From the NCBI GenBank assembly GCA_964035575.1, contig OZ037921.1, positions 186,001-250,000 on the forward strand: a stretch of DNA of 64,000 nucleotides. Direction: 5' to 3'. The position numbers and the translations under genes were made by a program. Positions 23,881-32,958 of this stretch are shown here, piece after piece. The notes under the pieces were generated by a model that saw only the letters and a program-made list of their open reading frames with translations, made no database searches and was not told the origin of the DNA. The stretch's first letter is position 1, and each line of letters opens with the position of its first letter. The stretch comes from Rhynchopus sp. YZ270_cl-10. Lineage: Eukaryota; Euglenozoa; Diplonemea; Diplonemida; Diplonemidae.

Positions 23881-25013
23881 ATAGCGGGGAATTTCCAAAA
23901 CTAAGAAAAGCAAAAACTCGAAGGGTGTTAAATCGTGCTGCACCCGGTTGCTTCTTTTCTGAAATAAGGTGAGGGAAGGAGTAGTGTCGAGAGTGAGGTC
24001 TTTTGGAGAGAGCTGGAAAACGGGAAGAAGAACTGCGGGTAAAAGAAGCTTTGGGAGGGAGTCTTTTTATTCGAAGTAAACAATAGAAGTAGCGTGAAAT
24101 TTCAACACAGAACAAAAAAAAAAAGTACACACACGTTCTTTAGGCAGTGCGTTATGTTAGTACAAGATGGAACGAAGGTACTAACAAATTCTGAAGATGC
24201 AATCTATCTTACCCTCTATGAGAACGTGTGTCTGTTTGTATTGATGCAAATGAGTTTCTTCAAAAAACGAAAAGAAGAAAAAGGAAAAGAGGAAGTGTGT
24301 GGTGGAAGGGAAGCAGGGCACCTTGGGGCGGAGCGTTCGTTCAGCACAAACATTGTTGCCCACACTTTGCACCTGCCTCCAACGAGAACAAAAGGGGAAA
24401 GGGCAAAAAGGCAAAGGCAAAAAAATTTGTATTGTTGGCAGAACAGCCAAACATGAAAGTAAAAAGGCAGGGAGAGAAAGTGGAGCTTGCACAAGGTGGC
24501 AACTACACTGTTCAAAAAATATATCAAATAAAAATAAAACGACAGGGAGAGAAACAATACAAGAAATCTGCCCTCAAGAAAAGAAAACCAGCAAAGAAAT
24601 AATAAAGGGCTGGGTGATTCTTCTCCTGTGTTGTTTGGAAAGTGGGCTATCTTGCATGTTGTATCAGTAGTCGTTACTTGTTAAATTAAGTGATGATGTG
24701 GTTGTAAACAGCGAAACAAAAGAAAAACAACAACAAAAAAAAGCTAAAACAAACAAGCTAAAGAAAGAAAGAAGGCAAAGGCAGCGTGAAAGTCAAAGCA
24801 AGAGCCGAAGCCAAAAGTCAAGCCTTCAAAACCCGGGAAACAAGCCAACTTGCAAACTAATGCATGGCTGCCCCAAGAGCATGTGCAAATGAGGCACTGT
24901 GTTCTGAGGTTGGTGTTTCTTTGTTTCGTCACAACTCCTCTCTCGTTTTTTTTCCTTTCATTCAGGTATCGTTGCTGTACGTCGATGTGGCACGGCGGCA
25001 CATCTGCTTTTCA
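23800..25013. other. Spacer between the tandem copies
   Basis: Holds the short 5' flank of copy 1 (about 80 bases) followed directly by the duplicated 3' flank of copy 2. A family D repeat lies at 24477-24513. No separate gene is supported; the small open frames here repeat those in 20842-21966 and are not conserved in length between the copies. Confidence 0.5.
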
Positions 25014-26868
25014 TCAGAACGGGCCGAAGCCTCCAGTGCCAGTCTCGCCACCTTCGCCTCCGGGGGTCACAGCACCGGCACAGGTGGTTGCGCACGAGGT
25101 TGCTGAGGCAGGGGGCGTGAAGTCTGCAGGGCACCACGAGGAGACACACATGCCGGCAGCTCCCTCTCCCTCCGAGACACCTGCCTCCCAAGCACACTCT
25201 GGCATCGCAGTGTTGCAGGCCGTCTCGTCCGCAAACCCACCACACGCAGTCGCACCCTGCCGCACGAAGACTGCCACGTTCGTAAGCGGCGCAGTCAGGG
25301 CAGGGAGCTCCTCAACAGACCCCGCAGACACAAGCTTCCGGAAGGCAACCGTCGGGTGCTCCACACCGCCTGCCCCCTCCGCACCCTCACCCTCACCCGC
25401 ACCCGCACCCTGCTGGAACGTCGGGGCACAGCTCCCCGCCTCCCACCCAGCACCAGGCAGCAGCGACACCAGCCCGCCGTTTGTTGGTGTCGAGCACGGT
25501 GGGCAGTGGTACGTCGTCACAAACACCTCGCACGGCTTCTCCTCGCAGTTGAACGGGCAGGCCACGCGCAGCACGTTGTCCGCCCCAATCACACCCGCAA
25601 TGTCCACCGGGAAGAACGCCTCCATGTTCGCCTGCACAAAGGCGGGCGGGAAGTTCGCAAGCGTCGTCGAGGGCTCCCCGTGCGGGTGCATCCCCTCCAC
25701 CACTGGCTCGCCTGCCCCAAAGCTGTCCACAGTGCCTTCGGGGCTCACAACCTCAACCTCAACGGGCTCCCCGCCGTCCACACAGGGCTCCGTCGTCTCC
25801 CCCCCTGTTGGTGTCGGGGGTGTTGGCGGTGTCACAGCAGGTGAGTCAGTGTTGCCCCCTGTTGGTGTTGGTGGTGTAGGGGATGTGACGGCCGGCGAGT
25901 CAGTGGTTCCAGCTGTCGGTGTCGGGGGGGTTGGCGGTGTCACAGCAGGTGAGTCAGTGTTGCCCGCTGTTGGTGTTGGCGGTGTAGGGGATGTGACGAC
26001 AGGCGAGTCAGTGTTGCCAACTGTTGGTGTCGGGGGGGTTGGCGGTGTCACAGCAGGCGAGTCCGTGTTGCCAGCTGTTGGCGTAGGCGGTGTACCGGAA
26101 GTGCAGACGTCGAGATGAAGGGCGACGTAGACGTAGGCGGTGGTGTGGTGCACGTCGTAGTCAGCCGTGTCCACCTGTTTGTCGGGGAAGGAGCCCGGCG
26201 CCGCGACGTACCTGTTGTTTCTGAGGGGGAGGTAGTCCTCGCCTGCCCAGAGCTGCGAGACCGTCATCGCCCACGGCGCAGTCAGTCCCGACACCGTCAC
26301 CTTCACACGGTCGTTCACGTACGACACGTCTGCGTAGCCCACCAGCGTGCCCTTGCTTGTATCGCACTGTCCGGCAGCGGCCCAGATCTCCATGCGTTCC
26401 GTTGCACCCTGGTCCACCTTGTTCGTCCATCCCCACCTGTTGGCGCCAGCCAGCGTGTTCAAGCAGCTGTTGTCGGTTCCCTTGATCCACGCGGTCTCAC
26501 AGCCCGATGTGGACGTGGAGGTCGATGTCGATGTCGGTGTTGAACCCGACACCTCCTTCTCCTTCTCCTTCTCCGTGCGACCGCCGGCGCTGTTGCGCCC
26601 GCCCCGCTCGGTCCCGACATTGCGTGCGCCACCCCTGCTCCCGCCTCCGCGCTTCTCCCCACGCGGATGCGTCCTCGTCGTCACGCCACCACTACCACCA
26701 CCACCCTTCTTAGTGTTCCCACCTGCATCCGCACACATCGCCGTCGACAGAAGAAGCAACGCAGCTCCGTATTTGCGCATCATGATTCTGACTTATGACT
26801 GGTGTGGTGTCGTGTGTGTTGTGTGTAGAATAACTCTGGTGTGGGGTGTTGCGGAGTGTGGGAAGCGG
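23900..26868. repeat. Tandem duplication unit 2
   Basis: The second direct copy of the 3-kb unit. It matches unit 1 from the 3' flank through the gene and to about 80 bases above the start codon, where the match ends near 26868 and gives way to the 3' end of the next gene. The near-identity of non-coding flanks suggests a recent duplication or ongoing gene conversion. Confidence 0.9.
25014..26783 (-). CDS. Secreted Pro/Thr-repeat protein, copy 2
   Basis: A 589-residue paralogue of the neighbouring secreted protein with the same signal peptide, Gly/Arg spacer, NRWGWTN domain, Pro/Thr-repeat region and Cys-rich C-terminus. It has five TDSP repeats instead of six, one fewer Gly in the early Gly run, and scattered substitutions such as Ala-Thr for Ala-Ala near the last Cys cluster. 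Outside the repeats the two proteins are almost identical, so expansion or contraction of the GNTDSPAVTPPTPPTPT unit is the main difference. Function unknown. Confidence 0.85.
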   Translation of the reverse strand: MMRKYGAALLLLSTAMCADAGGNTKKGGGGSGGVTTRTHPRGEKRGGGSRGGARNVGTERGGRNSAGGRTEKEKEKEVSGSTPTSTSTSTSTSGCETAWIKGTDNSCLNTLAGANRWGWTNKVDQGATERMEIWAAAGQCDTSKGTLVGYADVSYVNDRVKVTVSGLTAPWAMTVSQLWAGEDYLPLRNNRYVAAPGSFPDKQVDTADYDVHHTTAYVYVALHLDVCTSGTPPTPTAGNTDSPAVTPPTPPTPTVGNTDSPVVTSPTPPTPTAGNTDSPAVTPPTPPTPTAGTTDSPAVTSPTPPTPTGGNTDSPAVTPPTPPTPTGGETTEPCVDGGEPVEVEVVSPEGTVDSFGAGEPVVEGMHPHGEPSTTLANFPPAFVQANMEAFFPVDIAGVIGADNVLRVACPFNCEEKPCEVFVTTYHCPPCSTPTNGGLVSLLPGAGWEAGSCAPTFQQGAGAGEGEGAEGAGGVEHPTVAFRKLVSAGSVEELPALTAPLTNVAVFVRQGATACGGFADETACNTAMPECAWEAGVSEGEGAAGMCVSSWCPADFTPPASATSCATTCAGAVTPGGEGGETGTGGFGPF

Positions 26869-26950
26869 GAGAATACAAAGTGAAACTCTACACCTTCTCT
26901 CCTTACAATCTCAGAGTACATTAGGTTAGAAAAATAAACAACAAAGAAAC

Positions 26951-28351
26951 TCAAAACAATAATCCGGTCGCACGCATGTTGGCACAAGTACCACACAACC
27001 TCCTCTGCCGTCCTGAGGCTGTGTACTTCACCCCACAAAACGTACAAATGAGCTGCTCTGGCTGTGCCTGGAGTGACTCCGGAACTATACTCTGAGCCGC
27101 ACACATCACACTGTTTGCTCGAGAGTTCACATACTGCCAACGCTCATACCGAGGCAACGCGTGCACACCGCCACACAGCATCCTTGCAGCGTCATGCTTT
27201 CCTATGTACTCCTCAAACCTCTCTGGCGATGCCTCCCCCTCTACCCTAGGATCAAACGCGATGTCCCTCTTCCTCCTCTTCAACGGCTGTAAAAACTGTG
27301 TCCCCGACTGTTTCCTTTTTCTCCTCGGCTTCAAAACCTGCAACGTCTCCAAACACGCGGACACAGCAGTATGCACACTCTCCTCCACTACACTGCTTGC
27401 ATGGCACAACGGCAGCACAAAGTGAAAGCACAGCGCTTCGTATAGGGGCCTAGCCTCTAACGGTTTGATCGTATTCTCAGCACGGAGCTTTCTGCATAGG
27501 GTATCAAATAGTTTAGGAAGATTTGCCAGATCACTTCCGGAGATAGCCATATTAACAGCATGATTGACAGAAGGGGTAACCGCAAGGACACATCGATAGA
27601 GATCTGTCTCGAAATGGGAGAACCGTTCTGGTCGTTCTTCTCTCCACTTTCTAAACCGCAAAGCTCCAGTATGATGTGTACGTAGGGCACGCAATGCGAA
27701 TATTCGAGTATCAGTATACCAAGCCGGTGCATGGCACAACTCCTTTCCGATCTGGTTTATGACGGCACAGAGTAAACTACTTTGCGGCTCTACAGTTAGT
27801 GTCTCTACAACAGTACCTAACGTCTTTAATGGGACTACGGTGTGCTCTGTCATTGGCTGTAGTGGAAAATTCTCGGTTTGTTCATCAAAAAGCATTTTGT
27901 CCTTATCCGACAATGCGCACCACTGCCGCCACCCACCCCCCACCTCATGAACATATCTGATATACGCTTCGCAGCCCCTCCGTTTGTTCGCTCTCTGAGT
28001 CAATCCGATTTCGAATGGTTTGAATCGGGTTGGGAAAAAGGGTTGTGGTTTTGGGGGTAATATTTTTTCTGCGTTATCAGAATGCTTCCATTGCCATGAC
28101 ATCTGTCGGTTCGGCCCAGGTTGTACTGTATGATCTACATCGGAAGGTGGTGGAAGAGGAGGAGGTGGTGGCGGTGGTGGTGGTGGTGCTGAACCCGAAA
28201 CACCATGTGATGCACTGACACTCAATGAAGGGCTGCGACTGTACTTTGCCCGCACAATTGCAGCGAGAGTCGGGTCGACAGTCAGCTCTGAACCACTCAG
28301 GGACAAACTCCTTGCGTGAGGTCTGATACGCGGGCTCTCTGCCTCCCACAT
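26951..28351 (-). CDS. Orphan protein with polyproline run and C-terminal zinc ribbon
   Basis: 466 residues from the ATG at 28351 (MWEAESPRIRPHARS). An upstream in-frame Met would add a Phe/Leu-rich stretch that looks untranslated. Residues about 50-75 are Ser-rich then an uninterrupted polyproline run. Residues about 125-180 are basic/aromatic (RANKRRGCEAYIRYVHEV..WRQW). A long helical middle follows, with a basic KPRRKRKQ and LKRRKRD pair near 345-365 that could be nuclear localisation signals. The C-terminus has CTFC-x(14)-CGTC spacing, a likely zinc ribbon. Taken together a nuclear nucleic-acid-binding role is plausible but not demonstrated; no family was recognised. The gene ends about 170 bases from the tandem-copy start. 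Confidence 0.7.
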   Translation of the reverse strand: MWEAESPRIRPHARSLSLSGSELTVDPTLAAIVRAKYSRSPSLSVSASHGVSGSAPPPPPPPPPPLPPPSDVDHTVQPGPNRQMSWQWKHSDNAEKILPPKPQPFFPTRFKPFEIGLTQRANKRRGCEAYIRYVHEVGGGWRQWCALSDKDKMLFDEQTENFPLQPMTEHTVVPLKTLGTVVETLTVEPQSSLLCAVINQIGKELCHAPAWYTDTRIFALRALRTHHTGALRFRKWREERPERFSHFETDLYRCVLAVTPSVNHAVNMAISGSDLANLPKLFDTLCRKLRAENTIKPLEARPLYEALCFHFVLPLCHASSVVEESVHTAVSACLETLQVLKPRRKRKQSGTQFLQPLKRRKRDIAFDPRVEGEASPERFEEYIGKHDAARMLCGGVHALPRYERWQYVNSRANSVMCAAQSIVPESLQAQPEQLICTFCGVKYTASGRQRRLCGTCANMRATGLLF

Positions 28352-29852
28352 CTTATACAAAAAAAATGGTATATTATGGCGTAGCCGACGACCCCAAAAT
28401 AGCAGAAAATCAGAAAGTAGCGCAGAAAAAAATAGCACTTCCCTTCAGCACCAAAAAATCCAGATGCCCAGAATAGCAGAAAAATAGCACCCCCCTTTCA
28501 GACCAATATTTCTAACCCCAAAGCAGAGAATGTGAGATATTTGGTATTATCGGTGGAATTTTTCGCAACGTAAGCAATGCAGATGAAACACTGTGGATCT
28601 GAAGGTGCCTCTTGGCTCTCGAGGATCCTACTGCATTTTTTGTCAAAAAAAAAGTATCGAAGAAAGCCACTTAGGGAATCTTGTGAGGAGTGTGAAGAGG
28701 GCACAACGGATTTCCCCTTGTAAGGTGTACTGTATGGTGGGAAAAGAATTGAAATGGGGGGAAAGGGTTTGAAACAGAAAAGCCTTTGGGTTTGCTTAGG
28801 GGGGTTTGAAAAGGAAAACAAAGAAGCTGATAAGATGAACCTCGCCTTTTGATAACTTTTAGAGACAACAAAAGTGATGCCAGTTTTCAATGAGAGTTGC
28901 CATTTTTACCTCGCCTTTTAACTGAAAAAAGGTTGACGTAGAGAAAGTGTCAAACAGCTTCTGGGATGCAGGCCTGCTGTTCGATGGAAGGGGGTAGTAT
29001 GCATGCTTTCCCTCAGGGAAGTGATTCCTCTTCGTAACAGTTCCAAGTTGGTACTTCATTGTAGAGGCGTCCAGGGCAGTGTTAGCCGAGAATCAGAGAT
29101 CTGCAGTTGCATCCGAGAGTTGCGGATCATCGTACCTTTCTGCTGGAACGTCACCGTCACGCAGATGGCAAGATTTCACGGTGATTTGCCAGTCTGTACT
29201 CGAACCTTCGAGAAAAAGTTGGTAAAAAATGAGCGGTGCTTCAATGGAATACGCAGAAGAAAAATCAGAAAAAAATTGTGGTCTTTTTTTTTGGTTAAAA
29301 TCATCATGGGCTCTTAGGCGTGGGGTGTAGGGTGAGTGGGAGCGGTATTTTTTTTTATATTTAGTATTGACATTCACCTATCCGAGGACGGGGTTCTGTA
29401 ACACATTTTTTTTGGGAAAGAAGGGGTATTGTTTTGAAAATCCCTTTCCTACTGCAGGGGGGGTTTGTTTTGTAAATGGTAACACTCAATCCCAAATTTT
29501 TGTCCAAACTGGGTACTTTTCTAAATAAAGAACAACTATTCAAAACTGTAAAATTCTTGCTTTAATTGATTTTTTGGGGTACCTCCCATCTACAGTCAAA
29601 AAAAATCGAGCAGATTCGTTGAGTGACTAAAACCTCAGAACCCATAGAGAGCGGGGACCCTGGTTCCCTGTAATTCCTTAAGGAAATGTCTTTGCCATTT
29701 TCAAAAATATTATGGCCGCAAAAATGGCAGTATGTAATTTGTGGTGCTCAAAAGTGCAAAATTCTTGCTCCAATGGATTCTCCGGGTATATATTGTACCT
29801 GGAGAATATGGTCAGATCACTCTTCAGACCATCTGGGGTATGGTCACACACA

Positions 29853-30036
29853 GGTAGTATACACAGTATACACAGTATACACAGTATACACAGTATACAC
29901 AGTATACACAGTATACACAGTATACACAGTATACACAGTATACACAGTATACACAGTATACACAGTATACACAGTATACACAGTATACACAGTATACACA
30001 GTATACACAGTATACACAGTATACACAGTATACACA
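29853..30036. repeat. 9-bp satellite (AGTATACAC)n
   Basis: About 20 near-perfect direct copies of a 9-base unit. Because the period is a multiple of three, all frames read as open low-complexity peptide; none is a gene. Confidence 0.95.
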
Positions 30037-30128
30037 GTACACAGTACACAGTACACAGTACACAGTACACAGTACACAGTACACAGTACACAGTGCACAG
30101 TACACAGTACACAGTACACAGTACACAG
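30037..30128. repeat. 7-bp satellite (ACAGTAC)n
   Basis: Directly continues the 9-bp array but with the unit shortened by two bases (loss of AT), about 13 copies. One copy carries a C/T-to-G change near 30093. The sharp period change points to replication slippage spreading from a shortened unit. Confidence 0.95.
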
Positions 30129-30539
30129 CACTGTACAAGGCAAAATGACCAAAATAGCTGATGTTTTGGCCGAATGCCACCCTATCAGGAATATTTTCAT
30201 GTATTCACACAATTTTTTTCTGGCCTCAATACCCCCAAACTACACGATTTTCGGTTCCGGCAAATTTTTGGAGTACCAACTATCGCGAAAAATGTCGATT
30301 TCTTGGGTGCCGTCCGCACATCTCTTTAGTAAAGACCAAGGCGTTGTAATTCATGTGTAATGGGGTGAAATGGGATGAAAGTGTGTGTAGGTGGGTGTTA
30401 GTGTGGTACCGCCGGGACACCCCATAAGGGGGGGTCATTTTTTAACGGCCCTAAGCGGTTTTTTGGTGGGCCACACAGAGACACACGGTGGCCCATACGG
30501 ACCTTCAGGGTACACGACGACTAAAGTAACGGGTGTTAT

Positions 30540-30960
30540 GTGGTAATATAACATGTACTACATGTAAGTTACATGTGGTACAGGTGGCGAAATCAGGTGG
30601 TGGTACAATGGTTTTGGGGGTGGTTCTAGGCAGCGTTCGGCGGTGATTTCTGGTAAGACATAAAAAATCCTCAAAATCGTCGTGAAATTTATTGGAGTTC
30701 TCGTGGGTTATTTACACATCGACCCACATGGAACATGATCACATGTAAGTTACATGTAATTTACGTGTAACGGTTTTTCACATGTAACATTACATGTGAA
30801 AAACACATGTAACTTACTTCACCGCCGTGTGCTCCCCAAACCCGGAGTACACCGCGCGGACCCTCACCTGTGACACATGTCACTTTACGTGTAAAATGAC
30901 ATGCCGTTTACATGTAAAAAAAGTCACATGTAAATCACAATGTCATGACGTTTACTTCAC
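30540..30960. repeat. Field of ACATGTAA/TTACATGT palindromes
   Basis: At least ten occurrences of ACATGTAA or its complement are spread over about 420 bases, with two related blocks reading TTCACCG(C/T)CGTGT at about 30818 and 30957. Many pairs can fold on each other. No reading frame or known family was recognised. Confidence 0.7.
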
Positions 30961-31038
30961 CGTCGTGTATTCGGGGTGCCCCCCAGAGGGTCCGTTGCAC
31001 CACAACCGACTATGAGCAATGACAAGGGGGTATGACTA

Positions 31039-31141
31039 GTTACATGACAAGACTAAATAATGACAAGACCGTCACATGACAAGGCCTAACGCCACTCATT
31101 TCATACAGGGGTCTTGTCGTGAGTTAGTCTTGTCATGTAAC
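31039..31141. repeat. Foldback with perfect 18-base arms
   Basis: Arm 31039-31056 is exactly complementary to 31124-31141. Imperfect outer complementarity continues on both sides (GTATGACTAGT against ATATGACTAGT-type sequence to about 31170). Likely a small foldback element nested in the larger island. Confidence 0.75.
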
Positions 31142-31306
31142 TGCTCATGCACCTTGTCATATGACTAGTCACAGGTGGTAACTAGTACGTTGTAGTCCAT
31201 GGGCCATCATTCACACTCACGGTTTTCGGCAATAAAAGGGCCATCCCATTTGTACCTTGAGCTTGTTCTCGATCACAATAAATCTATCTGTATATCCAGA
31301 ACAAGA

Positions 31307-31390
31307 CCCAGGCGCTTCGCGGCGAAGGGCAGGCCTGGCCCAGCCCTTCGCCGCGAAGCGCCTGGGGGGGTCTGGGGGGCGGAGCCCCCC
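31307..31390. repeat. Perfect 24-base GC-rich hairpin plus second hairpin
   Basis: Arm 31307-31330 is exactly complementary to 31343-31366 with a 12-base loop. It is followed at once by a second inverted repeat centred on GGCGGAGCC (about 31370-31391). GC content is far above the surroundings. Confidence 0.9.
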
Positions 31391-31899
31391 AGCGAAAATT
31401 TTTGACTTAACACTGGCTGTGCTTAGAAAACCCGAATTTTTTACCCTTGAAAAGTGCATTTGAGGAAGTCACAATGCGTCAAAACGAAAAGGTCGTTTTT
31501 GGCACTTTTAAAACCGGGCTCCGCTGAGTTCACCATATTTTTGCTCGATTTATTTAGTGGAGTAACTATTACTTTATCGTATGTGTGGACAAAAATTTGG
31601 GACGGAGCGTAAAAAAAAGGGTGGGAGTAACTGAATGTTAGGCAGGGTTATTTGTTCTCATTCCAATTCCTTAAGGTTTGCTTGCAATCTCTTTGCTTCG
31701 TTGGCTAATGGGTCATCGGATTGGAGGTGGTGGTCTTGTATCACTATCAACACAAAATCTGTGAAAAAATGGAGGAGTAAAGGAGGGGTCTGAGGGTAGC
31801 CCAAAAGTGGCTGCTAAAAACGATAAATCATGCTGAAGGGGTGTGTGAAAAAGTCTGATAAAGTGCTATTTTGTGCTATTTTGGGGTCGTCGGCCACAC

Positions 31900-32016
31900 C
31901 ATGATTTGTAGTCAGTCAGACTAATTTTTGGGCCAGGCCGAGGATCGTACTCCTCTCGCACTCCTCACTCGAGTGCGAGAGAAAGTCAGTCTGACTCAGA
32001 CTGACTACCAACCATG
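31900..32016. mobile_element. Small foldback element
   Basis: The left end CATGATTTGTAGTCAGTC (31900-31917) matches the reverse complement of the right end near 32016 with two mismatches. The centre has a perfect 11-base hairpin (CTCTCGCACTC with GAGTGCGAGAG, about 31953-31981). About 117 bases, non-coding, touching the right terminus of the larger island and lying 10 bases from the putative second exon of the dynein light chain gene. Confidence 0.6.
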
Positions 32017-32025
32017 ATAAATGGT

Positions 32026-32483
32026 CTATTTTTTTTCACGGTGCAGATCCACCAAGTCAATGACAAGCTGGATATGGGAAGTTTATAGGGGGGTTTTGAT
32101 AATGGTGTTCACGATAGATTCATAAAGTGTGTCGTAAAAAATGTTGGAGTTTTGCCAACGTCCCAAAAGATTGGGCATCGGTTGTACATACCTCTTTCGG
32201 GCGACACAATGAATTCGTACTTCTTGGATCGTATTCTGAGGAACAGAAGCTCGTTGCCGACGTCGAGCGTTCGTGTAATGGAGCGGGTCAGCCCGACGAA
32301 GGCGTGGAGCTTTTCTGCATGCAGCGCAAGCTTTTTTTCATCAAAGGGCGAAGACGACGAGATGCACGTCTTCCAAATGGATCCATCGCGTGGGCTGATC
32401 ACGAGAAGGCCTAGCACGCCGTTGTGGTTTGCAATTCTGCTTAGTATGCCTTCAACAACTTTAACCTGTGGGACATCGTCCAT
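32026..32483 (-). CDS. DYNLRB: Dynein light chain, roadblock/LC7 type (spliced)
   Basis: A cytoplasmic/axonemal dynein light chain that dimerises and binds the intermediate chain. From the ATG at 32483 (MDDVPQVKVVEGILSRI) the 97-codon first exon shows the family fold, with HNGVLGLLVISPRDG and LLFLRIRSKKYEFIVSPE as the best matches. At 32191-32186 a GTATGT donor follows SPER. The frame beyond is not roadblock-like, so an intron is likely. A TCCAG acceptor at 32068-32070 precedes LVIDLVDLH and a TAG at 32026-32028, which resembles the final strand (LIVIQNP) of the family. However, joining these exact sites shifts frame and would give only three residues before a TGA. Either the protein ends early or one splice site is different. 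The identity is firm; the 3' exon is not. Confidence 0.8.
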
Positions 32484-32958
32484 GGTTTTCTTCCTTTTCG
32501 CTTTAGTGTAACAACTGTATTGTGTAGTAAGGGTAGGCAGTGTACAGAGGAAGAGAGGAAGAATGGAGAACAAGAGAGAATAGAAATTTCTTTGTTGAAT
32601 GAAATAGTCATGTTCTTTTCGCCAAAAGACGAGAGAGAGAGAAAAAAAATAGTGACCTTTTTAAGAATGGTTGCAAGGTTATTTAAAACCGTTGTCTCCC
32701 ATAAAATAATGTCGGAAGATATTATTTTGTGGGTTTTTTCTTCTCCAACAGGGGACCAACTCACGAAAAAATAAAAAACTAACAAGAATGCAGCAAAGAA
32801 CAAAAAGGGAAAGTGAACCTCAACTGAAAGAGCACTCAGCACAATAAAAGTAGAATTGAAATACAAAACCCTCTCGTGAACAGTGTACCTTTGGTATAAC
32901 GACCGGCTGTACTGGGGTGGACACCCCAACCACACATCGGTTTCATGCCACAATCCAT
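32484..32958. other. Spacer with 5' leader of the dynein light chain gene
   Basis: AT-rich, with the LC7 leader (acceptor-like ATACAG, AG at 32515-32516, after a pyrimidine-rich stretch). No gene supported. Confidence 0.4.

Larger units (their letters stand above)
28373..31905. mobile_element. 3.5-kb gene-free island bounded by inverted repeats
   Basis: The left end (28373-28410) and the right end (31868-31905, reverse complement) match at 34 of 38 positions by eye, sharing GCCGACGACCCCAAAATAGC without a mismatch. Both ends continue inwards with further AAAATAGCA-type motifs (four on the left up to 28493, two on the right), like subterminal repeats. Inside there is no supportable gene, but there are a 9-bp/7-bp satellite, ACATGTAA palindromes, an 18-base inverted repeat and a perfect 24-base hairpin. 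It looks like a non-autonomous inverted-repeat transposon, probably with nested insertions. A target-site duplication could not be fixed. Confidence 0.6.

Noticed and set aside
29853-30128. CRISPR-like regular repeats
   Set aside because: The units are contiguous with no spacers, in a eukaryotic genome; it is a satellite.
29678-30360. Open frames of Tyr-Thr-Val or Ile-His-Ser repeats
   Set aside because: Products of the 9-bp satellite, which lacks stops in most frames because its period is a multiple of three.
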